DNA from: Lachnospiraceae bacterium
GTDB lineage: Bacteria; Bacillota; Clostridia; Lachnospirales; Lachnospiraceae
Assembly (NCBI GenBank): GCA_910574715.1
Contig: CAJTCH010000039.1
Location: 1 to 49,592, forward strand
DNA length: 49,592 nt
Direction: 5' to 3'
Below are positions 27,001-33,615 of the stretch, piece after piece (the stretch's first letter is position 1; each line of letters begins with the position of its first letter). The translations under genes were made by a program, and so were the position numbers. The notes under the pieces are model-generated. The model was not told the DNA's origin, did no database searches, and saw only the letters and a program-made list of their open reading frames with translations.

Positions 27001-27756
27001 ATCACAGAGCTCTGCAGGCGGGCGGGCAGGCGTCTGGTACAGATTTCAACCACGTCCGTGGCTGGAGAGGGCAATGCGCATACGGTGCCGTCTACGAAGC
27101 TCATGCGGGAAGACGAACTGTACTTCGGCCAGATCTTGGAAAATGATTATATACGGACGAAGTTCCTGGCAGAACGTGTGATACTGGAGGCATGTGCAAA
27201 GGGCGAAGTAGAGGCGAAGATCATCCGTGTGGGGAATCTCATGAGCAGGAGATCAGACGGAGAGTTCCAGATTAATTTCGTAACCAATGGGTTCATGCGT
27301 GCCCTGGCGGCATACAAGACTCTGGGATGCTTCCCAATGGGAATGATGCATGCGCCGGCGGAGTTCTCGCCCATTGATTCCACGGCTCTGGCAGTGCTGA
27401 AGCTTGCGGCAAGCGATGGTGGTTTTACCGTTTTCCATGCTTATAACAGCCACCGGATCTATATGTCGGATGTGATCTATGCCATGCGCTCCTATGGGTT
27501 TGCCATCCGTATCGTACCGGATGACGAGTTCGAGAGGGTTCTTCATGAGACGGCGAAGGAAGGAGAGAAGAGCGATGCGGTTCTCGGCCTGATCGCCTAT
27601 GCATCGGATGACGAGGAGCGGCGCTATGAACTGAAGTCGGATAACTTGTTTACAGCAGAAGCCCTCTATCGTCTTGGATACAAATGGCCGATCACGGACG
27701 ACCGGTATCTTGAGAATGCGATCGGTGCGTTGGATGGGCTGGAGTTTTTTGGATAA
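21034..27756 (+). CDS. Dimodular nonribosomal peptide synthetase with terminal reductase, (half C)-A-T-C-A-T-R
   Basis: The 2240-residue protein begins with a segment at about 30-215 resembling only the C-terminal half of a condensation domain (LAKSVLMLVLSKYTG, IPFEELRAEFGW, VKVKYNREIYDQKTIERF); it has no HHxxxDG. Adenylation domain 1 spans about 240-735 (YTSGTTGLPKG near 388, YGPTE, HKVNKRAL). Carrier 1 has its phosphopantetheine Ser768 in GLTSIGAL. A full condensation domain at about 820-1250 has HHIVSDG at 945-951. Adenylation domain 2 spans about 1255-1745 (YTSGSTGRPKG near 1407). Carrier 2 has Ser1795 in GGTSLSA. The C-terminal thioester reductase at about 1876-2235 has LTGATGFLG, the STTS segment near 2006, and the Tyr2039/Lys2043 pair. 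It should join two amino acids and release the chain with NAD(P)H as an aldehyde, which can cyclise to an imine or pyrazinone, as known for related gut Clostridia enzymes. No thioesterase, MbtH protein or carrier-activating transferase is in the window. Confidence 0.95.
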   Translation: MRDDFAYYGDIVREPELDSCLLADHDGTGMTEAEYIHSVKKEAALAAASFCMEREWDMIELAKSVLMLVLSKYTGHTAALAAVAAKGRLFPVFLDSEKTPDFREYYGGYIRQAEDSRMHDEIPFEELRAEFGWSSFPYLTSEAGFYDSFSLGDYQDSKAKLGICTVIAGRKLVVKVKYNREIYDQKTIERFLESFDAVLMQVAKGEARIAELSLLTDNLSAELDALNRTECPYDENRTVVDLIQEAIGRYGDRTAVVYRDHKMTYRQFGEMTDRIASYIHSRGIGREDVVAILIPRCEYMPAAAYGVVKAGAAYQPLDPSYPPERLKFMMEDAKVRLLIAEEALLPLVPDYEGEVLTIEELAGLPDAAAAEELKPWYPSKEDLFILLYTSGTTGLPKGVMLEHGNLAAFIHWYRNYYHMTEDSRAAAYASFGFDANMMDTYPALASGGQVHIIEEEIRLELLALRNYFEKNQITHSFMTTQVGRQYASLFPDARYPKYLSVGGETLVPVALPEYRFYNVYGPTECTILTTAFPMDRMYQNVPIGSANQNIRLYVTDRHGKRLPVGVPGELWIAGPQVGRGYLNRPEKTEEVFIRNPFSQDEGYRRVYRSGDIVRFLPDGNIEFIGRNDAQVKIRGFRIELTEVEGVIREFGGIRDVTVAAFDEAGGGKFIAAYVVSDDPVDIGALHAFIRERKPPYLVPAVTMQIDQIPLTQNHKVNKRALPVPKKEAEEIVRPKDEVQQRIYDCLAEILGYEEFGITEDIHEAGLTSIGALRFIVMLSREFGVTVNIRDLTEYSTIEKLGAYIENAEREGAREIREKYPLTQTQLGIYVECMMNPGSVFYNLPGSFTFSREVPFSIESLGRSIRKVIDAHPAMKCSIRTDENGDTFMYPNEDREVVIEQFAGTEEEYETFFQNFAKPFDLAEGPLYRIATFLTREHLYLVTDFHHIVSDGTSIAIFAEELDRVLTGEEPAGEDYSQFDIAVSEEKARESEAYQKARAYYDSVFAGVSECTVVDRDVYDEEESCGFCRRYSSRLSPKRVESYCRKHKITPNVFFLSVMGYVLGKYAGSEEACFTTIYNGRGDGRTAGTAGMLVKTLPVLCMLEEQTEIPDYVSRVQEQLLSSMANDIYSFAEISRAYGIRPEIMFVYQGDDFVEFEIGGQKTVFREAVSDRAKAAISVNIFLENGKYRYEFEYRKNMFSEAFMEDLYEVLTEAAVSFLGALTLGDVNILSARQERLIESFNETDYPVEPVSVNRLFEAWVKKAPQRTAVIANGEKLTYEELNHLANRLAHSLIGLGVKEDTIVGLILERSVNVYITRQGILKAGGAFLPLVPEYPDDRIDFCLTDAECPYVITTEQIRDERSALWAGKPYRVLTVEELLKAEEGREEEWESDPGLAIQTSSLAYCLYTSGSTGRPKGVLIEHGNLCNFVNSNPKNPESTSYTANGTVSLALASISFDVSVMEEFIPLCNGMTICMANEEEIHNPLALAELLIKNKVDIMKCTPSYMTNIIEVPQMREALAGVKAFVIGAEPYPQTLYGKMRRVNPTAVIGNSYGPTECTVSCTTKILENDGEITIGGPLTNMKLYVVNRKNKLLPVGVSGELIICGAGVGRGYVKLPDKNRKSFFRLRGLPAYHSGDLVKWNRKGEIVFQGRLDNQVKLRGLRVELDEVEGAINTFDGVKTSKVIVRSNGSEEYLAGYFTAEKEIDLAMLTEHLRSKLTHYMVPNALMQLEKMPLTVNGKIDKKQLPKITYQAAEREYVEPVTELQRELCGKFAEILTLDRVGITDNFFEIGGTSLSATKIVMYAITEGYPVVYKDVFANPTPKKLAEFIEGKGVQKTECKDAASDIKEYDYSAICRLLSRNCSENVEQIKEGSLSNILLTGATGFLGIHVLREFLLGYKGRAYCLVRKGNYPSSEKRLMNMLMYYFDTPFLDAFEERIVCIDGDITDRDMVLSLEALPFATVINCAACVKHFVKDDLLDRINVEGVRNITELCRRAGRRLVQISTTSVAGEGNAHTVPSTKLMREDELYFGQILENDYIRTKFLAERVILEACAKGEVEAKIIRVGNLMSRRSDGEFQINFVTNGFMRALAAYKTLGCFPMGMMHAPAEFSPIDSTALAVLKLAASDGGFTVFHAYNSHRIYMSDVIYAMRSYGFAIRIVPDDEFERVLHETAKEGEKSDAVLGLIAYASDDEERRYELKSDNLFTAEALYRLGYKWPITDDRYLENAIGALDGLEFFG

Positions 27757-27770
27757 AGAAAGAGGATTCT

Positions 27771-29585
27771 ATGGAGAGAAATGAAAAATTGATCAAGACC
27801 AAGCTTTGGCAGTATCTCTTGCCGAGTATTATGATGACTGCCGCGCTTCAGCTGGGGAATATCGTGGATACCATGCTTGTGGGCAATATCCTGGGGGCGG
27901 ATGCCATGTCGGCTGTCAAGGTGGGAATGACCGTAGACCATATCATGGAAATCCCGGGATATGTCCTTGGGGTGGGCGGAAGCGTCGCGGCGGGAATCCT
28001 GCTTGGGAAACGGAAGAGAGATGAGGCGAACCGTGTATTCTCCGTGACGCTGACGGTGAGTGTGCTGTGCGGGATATTATTCGCGCTGCTTTCGGTCACA
28101 TCGCCGATGCTGGCAAAGGCGCTCACCGGGGGCGGCTCCCTCTTGAGAGATGTGGAGAGATTCGTATTCGTGACTCTGCTTGGAGCGCCGGTTATCAGCC
28201 TTGCGCTGCAGTTTATGAGCTATGTGGCAGTGGACAATAACCCGTCGGTGGCGTCTGCCTACGTGATCGTATCCAATGTGATCAACCTGGCGCTGGATTA
28301 TCTGATTCTTAAGTTCACGGCGCTTGGGACGGCGGGAGCCGCATTGTCGACGGTGCTGGGGTACGGGATCGCGATGCTGGTGCTGATCCGCTATCTTCGA
28401 TCTCCCAAGCGGATGCTTCGGTATGTGATGCCCTTTGGGGGCGGGAAGGACAGGAAGCATCCGGGGGAAGACGCGAAGCAGGGGCGAAGGGAAGGCCAGG
28501 CAGCGGGCGCTTTTGTACTGGCTTTCTCAACGGGAGTGCCTACGCTTCTGTATATGATCTTCCTGACCCTTAAGGATCTGGGACTGAATACCATGATCGT
28601 GCGTCTGATCGGGAATGACGCGATGGCGGTCTATACCGTGTGTACCAATGTGGTACTTCTGGTAGAACTTCTGGTGGGCGGGATCATCGGTACCATCGCC
28701 TCGATCGGCGGCGTGATCTACGGGGAGAAGGATTACTTCGGAATCCGAAGCCTTGTGAAGCATGTGCTGCTGTACAGCTATGCCGTACTTGCCGTGTTAC
28801 TGGTTATCCTGCTGGTATTTCCGGAAGCTGTGGTTGCATTATTCGGTATCACAGGCGGCGCTCTTTTGGAGATGGCGGCGGCGGCCCTTCGGATCTTCGT
28901 GTGTTCTCTGCCGTTCTATCTGCTGAACAAATTTATGACAACCTACTATCAGAGTACGGAGAAAACGAAGTTATCGGGGATCGTGACATCGCTGCAGACT
29001 TGTGTGGCGATCCTCCCGCTTGCCGTTGTATTTCTCTTTGCGGCAAGGGCGGCTGGGCTTGATCTTCTGAACGCGCTGATGGCGGCATTCGTGTTCAGCG
29101 AGATCCTTACGGCTGTGACCGTATGCATCTACCGGAAGATGAAGTATAAGGGACAGGGATTCCTTCTTCTTCCTAAGAGAGAAGAGGAGGCAGTCTATGA
29201 TATCTCGGTGGTCGCGGACTTAGAAGAGGCGGAGCGTGTTCCAAGAGAGATAATGGAGTTCTGCCAGGCGCATCAGGTAGATGCGGGGAGGGCGAACCTC
29301 CTTGCGGTGGCGGCGGAGGAGATGCTGGTGAATATTATCCGGTACGGCGGGAAGAAGGCGGATACGATAGATATCAATCTGTGTATTACGGAAGATATTC
29401 TGCTGTTCCGGTTAAGAGACAACGGAGTCCCGTTCGATCCTACGGATTATTCGGCGGATACCGGAGAGTATGAGATCCATGGGATCGAGGTGGTGAAGAA
29501 TATCACGGACCGGATGCAGTACATGCGGGTGCTGGATCTGAATCATACAGTAATAGAGATGAAAAGAGGATGCAGGGAAAGTTGA
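27771..29585 (+). CDS. MATE-family exporter fused to an RsbW/SpoIIAB-like kinase domain
   Basis: The 604-residue protein begins 14 bases after the NRPS. Residues about 1-460 form a MATE transporter with about 12 helices (LPSIMMTAALQLGNIVDTML, VDNNPSVASAYVIVSNVINL, LPFYLLNKFMTTYYQST). Residues about 470-600 form a cytoplasmic GHKL ATPase domain of the anti-sigma kinase type, with N box AAEEMLVNIIRYGG (Glu517, Asn521), LRDNGVPFDP (Asp550, Gly552) and GIEVVKNITDRM. The MATE part probably exports the NRPS product using an ion gradient. The kinase domain should phosphorylate or bind the STAS protein of the same operon, so transport activity could be gated by partner switching. The stop codon lies in the loop of a 16-bp hairpin. 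The domain boundary is in one uninterrupted frame, so this is a true fusion. Confidence 0.92.
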   Translation: MERNEKLIKTKLWQYLLPSIMMTAALQLGNIVDTMLVGNILGADAMSAVKVGMTVDHIMEIPGYVLGVGGSVAAGILLGKRKRDEANRVFSVTLTVSVLCGILFALLSVTSPMLAKALTGGGSLLRDVERFVFVTLLGAPVISLALQFMSYVAVDNNPSVASAYVIVSNVINLALDYLILKFTALGTAGAALSTVLGYGIAMLVLIRYLRSPKRMLRYVMPFGGGKDRKHPGEDAKQGRREGQAAGAFVLAFSTGVPTLLYMIFLTLKDLGLNTMIVRLIGNDAMAVYTVCTNVVLLVELLVGGIIGTIASIGGVIYGEKDYFGIRSLVKHVLLYSYAVLAVLLVILLVFPEAVVALFGITGGALLEMAAAALRIFVCSLPFYLLNKFMTTYYQSTEKTKLSGIVTSLQTCVAILPLAVVFLFAARAAGLDLLNALMAAFVFSEILTAVTVCIYRKMKYKGQGFLLLPKREEEAVYDISVVADLEEAERVPREIMEFCQAHQVDAGRANLLAVAAEEMLVNIIRYGGKKADTIDINLCITEDILLFRLRDNGVPFDPTDYSADTGEYEIHGIEVVKNITDRMQYMRVLDLNHTVIEMKRGCRES

Positions 29586-29601
29586 TTTCCCTGCATCCTC
29601 T
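29565..29601. terminator. 16-bp perfect hairpin between convergent genes
   Basis: AGAGGATGCAGGGAAA (29565-29580) pairs perfectly with TTTCCCTGCATCCTCT (29586-29601) around a GTTGA loop. Read on the minus strand it is followed by TTTTC, so it can end the minus-strand RsbW/kinase transcript. On the plus strand no T-run follows, but it would still cap the 3' end of the NRPS-MATE transcript. The MATE stop codon TGA (29583-29585) lies in the loop. Confidence 0.8.
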
Positions 29602-29617
29602 GAATGGTTACGGCAAT

Positions 29618-30013
29618 TCAAGGATGAGATATCTTGAACTTGAGTGCCAAGACATTCCTGGAGTCCTCATACGCATAGCTGACATCGTCCACGAATCCAA
29701 ATGCGATCAGTCTCCCAAGTCCCCCGATCTGTGTATCCAGGTCATAATCGTCGGGATCTGCAGGGTTATCGAGAGGGTTGAAGGGTCTTCCCTCATCACG
29801 GAAAGTCATGACGATCGGTCCTGTAGCCTCAAGGGTAATTTCGACAAGCCCGGCCTCCCCTTCATAGGCATAGGAACAGATGTTGACGAATACTTCCTCG
29901 GCGGCGAGGCATAATTTCTTCTTCGAGGCATCCGGGATATCGGGATGTTCCATGATAAGCGTCTGTACGAGCTTAAGATTATCAAGCCGGGCTGTTATGG
30001 TCATTGCAATCAA
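29618..30013 (-). CDS. Free RsbW/SpoIIAB-like serine kinase (GHKL ATPase)
   Basis: The 131-residue protein is essentially one anti-sigma-type ATPase domain, with LAAEEVFVNICSYAY as N box, FRDEGRPFNPLDN as the ATP-binding glycine box and GGLGRLIAFGFVDD toward the end. It belongs to the same family as the MATE C-terminal domain. Its start lies 11 bases after the stop of the hybrid kinase gene, so the two form a minus-strand operon converging on the NRPS operon. The likely target is a STAS protein, and the nearest one is at 20717-21037. No sigma factor is adjacent. Confidence 0.9.
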   Translation of the reverse strand: MIAMTITARLDNLKLVQTLIMEHPDIPDASKKKLCLAAEEVFVNICSYAYEGEAGLVEITLEATGPIVMTFRDEGRPFNPLDNPADPDDYDLDTQIGGLGRLIAFGFVDDVSYAYEDSRNVLALKFKISHP

Positions 30014-30024
30014 CCTCTGTAAAT

Positions 30025-33012
30025 CTAATGAAATAAAAATGTCCGCAGGGCTTCTTCTAACTTCTCGATATCCACCGGCTTGGAAATATGTCCGTTCATA
30101 CCGGCTTCTTCGGATTTCCTGATATCGTCTGCGAAAGCGTCCGCCGTCATGGCGACGATAGGGATCGTCTTAAGATCCTCTCTGCCGGACGACCGGATCG
30201 CCCTGGTGGATTCATATCCGTTCATTACCGGCATCTGGATATCCATGAAGATCAGGTCATAGTAGCCGGGTTCGTGGTCAAGCACACAGTCAACCGCGAG
30301 CTGGCCATTCAAAGCCTGGTCTACCTGGATGCCTACGATGTCAAGAAGCTCTGCCGCAACCTCGATATTCAGTTCATTGTCCTCCACCAGAAGGACTCTT
30401 TTGCCTGAGAAATCCTGCTCCTTGAAGGTCTCAAGCGCAGTGGCAGGTCTCTCGCTGTTATCAAGACCCAGCACATCCTTCAACACTTTCATCAGCCGGG
30501 ACTTGAACAAAGGCTTCTCGATAAATGCGTCGATACCCGCATCCATTGCCTGCGCCTCGATATCTGACCAGTCATAGGCCGACAGGATAATGAGCGGAAT
30601 ATCATTGCCGGCCAGGCTGCGGATCTCCTTGGCCGTAGCCAGTCCATCCTTCCCCGGCATCTTCCAGTCAAGGATCACAACGGCGAAGTCTCTTGCGGCT
30701 TCGTGGGCTTCGATGATGCGCTTGATGGCAGAATCACCGTCAAGCACATATTCTGCATCCATGTTTAGGCTGTTCAGAATCTCGCAGGCGCTCTCGCAGG
30801 CAGCTTCCTCATCATCTGCTACAAGCACCGGAAGAGAAGAGAAGGCTTCAATATCCGCCTGTGTAATGTCGTTGAGTTTCAAGTATACCTGAACGGTGAA
30901 TCTGGAGCCTTCTCCAAGAGTACTCGCTACCTTGATGTCGCCGTTCATCATACGGGCGATGTTGACGGCGATACTCATGCCAAGACCGGTTCCTTCGATC
31001 TTGCCGATGCGCGAATCTGCAGCGCGGGAGAATGGTTCGAAGATCTTCTGGATATAATCCTTCTCCATTCCGATACCGGTATCCTCAAAAGTAAATTCAA
31101 AGAATCCGCTGCCTGCAATATGTGAAGGCTTCTCTTCAATATAAAGGCTGATCTTTCCGCCCTCTGGTGTGAACTTGACCGCGTTGCCCATGATATTCAT
31201 GAATATCTGCTGCAGCCGCTGTTCGTCGCCGATCACGCTCTCGTGTTCCACATTGACCACGTTCACGCAGAGTTCCAGATTCCTGGCTTCCATCTGGGAA
31301 TGGAAGATGGTCAGCAGATTCTCGAAGGTATCGGACAGGTTAAAGATACCCTCTGTAAGGCTGACTTTCCCGCTCTCGATCCGGCTCATATCCAGGACTT
31401 CATTGATCAGTCCCAGAAGGTGCTTGCTGGAGACGGTGATCTTGCCAAGAGCATCGAGGACGCGTTCCTTATCGTCTATATGCATGCCGGCGACAGCGGT
31501 CATACCAAGGATGGCGTTCATCGGTGTGCGGATATCGTGGCTCATCCGGGACAGGAAATCGCTCTTTGCCAGGTTGGCGGCTTCTGCTCGTTCTGCTGCC
31601 AGAGCGAGCATCTCTTTCTGTTTCTCTTCACGGTGGATGATCTCGTCTATACTTCGGATGGTCAGCGTAATGGCGGTTGCTTGTTCCCCGTCCATCTCAG
31701 CTATGGTGGCGACGGTGGAGCACCATTCGTATTTGCCGTTTTCATCGATACGTTTATACTGAAGTTCAATGTGGTCCTCGGTCTCCAGAAGCTTTACGAT
31801 GTTAGACAGATCAAGGAATTGCTGTACCTGTTCCCGGTGCTCTTCTGCAATGATACCGGCTTCAAAACGCTTGGATACGAATTCTGTGTTATAATCTCCG
31901 GATTCTGTATTCCTGCCGCGGTGGGGATAGAGCATATCATATCTGCCGGTGAGCATATCAACGTAATAGATAGCCCGATAGGCCCGTGCCGTGCTGTTCA
32001 TGGCATTCTGATAGATCCGGTTGCGGTCTGCCATCCGATTGCGCTCTTCTACAAGGAGCTGGTTTTGTTTCTCCTGCCTGTATTCCCTGACAGCCTGGAA
32101 GATGATCAGCGCCAGGCCAAGGAGGGCTACCATGATACTTATGTAGTTAAAGGTGTCAAGACCTGTAAAAATCTCGGATTCCGGTATGGTCAGTATAGCC
32201 GTCCATCCGTTCGTCATTTGGTGAAAATAAACGTTACGGGCATGCCCGTCCATGGCTATGACATTCTCCAATACCTGACTTCCCTTAGCCAGGTTAGACT
32301 GCTCCATAAATCCGTCTACCAGCACCTGGAATTCATCGTAGGTGTGGTCGGTAGCGGCCTTGAAATAAAGCAGGGTTCCTTCTTTGTCGATCAGGTAGTA
32401 AGAGGCATTCGCCGGAAGAGTGAGGTTCTCATTATTCAGCTCGAAATAAGAGAACATCATATCAATGGCGAGAAAGCTTCCGGTAGACGGGACGGTCTTG
32501 CACATGGTGATCACGTTCTGCCCGGTTACCACATCAACATATGCCGGGGAGATATAGATCCCGCCGTCTGCCGCTGCGGCGCCCTGATAGTAGTCCGTAT
32601 CGGTGACATCATAGTCTTCCATATCTTCGATCTCCGGAATGTTAGATATGAAATGATCGTCGTCAAGAGCCTTGCCATAGACCTGAATATTCTCTGGGCC
32701 GTAAAGCTCGGTCAGGCCGTTCATGAAAGGGTAGAGGCCTTCCTTGAGCTCCTTGAGTGAAACGCCGTCCTGTTCACGTTCTTCGATATAGTTCACGCTG
32801 AGAGTCAGAATGGACTCACAGGCGCGCATATTGCTCTCTTCGGATGTGGAATAATTCTCCACGAGTGAAAGTCCCATCTTGTTGGTGTTGTCCATCAATG
32901 AATTGCGCAGGATGTTCGTACACAGCATGATCACCAGGATAAACATCACAAGCACGATCATGTTGTTCCGCATCTTCCTAAGTAACTGTTTTTTCTTCTT
33001 TTTACTCATCAT
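30025..33012 (-). CDS. Hybrid sensor histidine kinase with two receiver domains
   Basis: The 995-residue protein has a membrane helix at about 15-35, a Cache-like extracytoplasmic region to about 285 (DVTDTDYYQGA, GIYISPAYVD, GQNVITMCKTV), a second helix at about 290-310, a PAS-like segment at about 345-460, then a HisKA domain with His492 in SHDIRTPMN. The ATPase domain has DTGIGMEKDYI and EGTGLGMSIAV. Two receivers follow, with Asp782 (VVILDWKMPG) and Asp924 (LIFMDIQMP). No HPt domain is present, so the phosphate acceptor after the receivers is unknown. The RsbW-like gene 11 bases downstream suggests a link between this phosphorelay and the partner switch. GAGGG lies ahead of the start. Confidence 0.9.
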   Translation of the reverse strand: MMSKKKKKQLLRKMRNNMIVLVMFILVIMLCTNILRNSLMDNTNKMGLSLVENYSTSEESNMRACESILTLSVNYIEEREQDGVSLKELKEGLYPFMNGLTELYGPENIQVYGKALDDDHFISNIPEIEDMEDYDVTDTDYYQGAAAADGGIYISPAYVDVVTGQNVITMCKTVPSTGSFLAIDMMFSYFELNNENLTLPANASYYLIDKEGTLLYFKAATDHTYDEFQVLVDGFMEQSNLAKGSQVLENVIAMDGHARNVYFHQMTNGWTAILTIPESEIFTGLDTFNYISIMVALLGLALIIFQAVREYRQEKQNQLLVEERNRMADRNRIYQNAMNSTARAYRAIYYVDMLTGRYDMLYPHRGRNTESGDYNTEFVSKRFEAGIIAEEHREQVQQFLDLSNIVKLLETEDHIELQYKRIDENGKYEWCSTVATIAEMDGEQATAITLTIRSIDEIIHREEKQKEMLALAAERAEAANLAKSDFLSRMSHDIRTPMNAILGMTAVAGMHIDDKERVLDALGKITVSSKHLLGLINEVLDMSRIESGKVSLTEGIFNLSDTFENLLTIFHSQMEARNLELCVNVVNVEHESVIGDEQRLQQIFMNIMGNAVKFTPEGGKISLYIEEKPSHIAGSGFFEFTFEDTGIGMEKDYIQKIFEPFSRAADSRIGKIEGTGLGMSIAVNIARMMNGDIKVASTLGEGSRFTVQVYLKLNDITQADIEAFSSLPVLVADDEEAACESACEILNSLNMDAEYVLDGDSAIKRIIEAHEAARDFAVVILDWKMPGKDGLATAKEIRSLAGNDIPLIILSAYDWSDIEAQAMDAGIDAFIEKPLFKSRLMKVLKDVLGLDNSERPATALETFKEQDFSGKRVLLVEDNELNIEVAAELLDIVGIQVDQALNGQLAVDCVLDHEPGYYDLIFMDIQMPVMNGYESTRAIRSSGREDLKTIPIVAMTADAFADDIRKSEEAGMNGHISKPVDIEKLEEALRTFLFH

Positions 33013-33099
33013 AGCTTAAGCCCTCTTCATTCCTGTCTGCCATATTTAAGATATATTTTACGCTTTATTGGAATGAAAATCAATAGTTCTTGAGACGAA

Positions 33100-33136
33100 A
33101 ACGGACACAGCAACCTTCTCTGGTGTTGTGTCCGTT
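33100..33136 (-). terminator. Terminator of the acidic protein gene
   Basis: AACGGACACA (33100-33109) pairs with TGTGTCCGTT (33127-33136). On the minus strand the stem is followed by TTTTCGTCT, fitting a Rho-independent terminator just after the 33150-33443 gene and before the hybrid kinase gene. Confidence 0.75.
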
Positions 33137-33149
33137 CCGCATGCATATA

Positions 33150-33443
33150 CTAATCTTCGTCAGCATCCGCGCTGTCTGTCTCTTCTGGTTCAGCATCCTC
33201 AGCAGCGGCCTCCCCGGAAGCTTCTTCGTCAGCTTCCTCGCTCTTGGCGGATGGATTCAGAGAAACATATTCACGGTCTGATACAGGCTTTAAGTCACTG
33301 TCAAGATCGAAGTCGTCGTCTTCAAAATCATCATCAAAATCATCATCCTCACAGGAATCTTTTTTCTTTAAATAATAGATAAGGCCTGCGATCGCGCCGC
33401 CTGCTGCTGCCAGCCCCATTAAGCCTTTGCCCAATTTCTTCAT
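33150..33443 (-). CDS. Small acidic membrane-anchored protein of unknown function
   Basis: From ATG at 33443 (AAAGGAG upstream) the protein has 97 residues. It has a basic start (MKKLGKG), one hydrophobic glycine/alanine-rich helix at about residues 7-24, a KKK stop-transfer, then a very acidic tail with runs of Asp (EDDDFDDDFEDDDFDLD) and Glu/Ala repeats. An upstream TTG in frame overlaps the ribosome site and is not used. I do not recognise a family. It looks like a low-complexity membrane-tethered protein that could bind cations or basic partners. It has its own terminator and an AT-rich upstream region shared with cls. Confidence 0.65.
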   Translation of the reverse strand: MKKLGKGLMGLAAAGGAIAGLIYYLKKKDSCEDDDFDDDFEDDDFDLDSDLKPVSDREYVSLNPSAKSEEADEEASGEAAAEDAEPEETDSADADED

Positions 33444-33615
33444 GATAATTATATCTCCTTTCAAAAATTATATTCTAATATCTATCATATCACACATTGC
33501 ATTATTTTTCCTCTAAAATAATAATAAAATGTGTGTAAAAAATAAGTAATCTGTTAGATTATTGGAGGAAACTGTGTTAAACTGTTGTCTGTGGTTACAA
33601 AAAGGAGTGTGTATT

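Noticed and set aside
31243..32760. A 505-codon plus-strand frame opposite the hybrid histidine kinase
   Set aside because: The kinase frame has Cache, HisKA, ATPase and receiver motifs; the opposite frame has none and no ribosome site.
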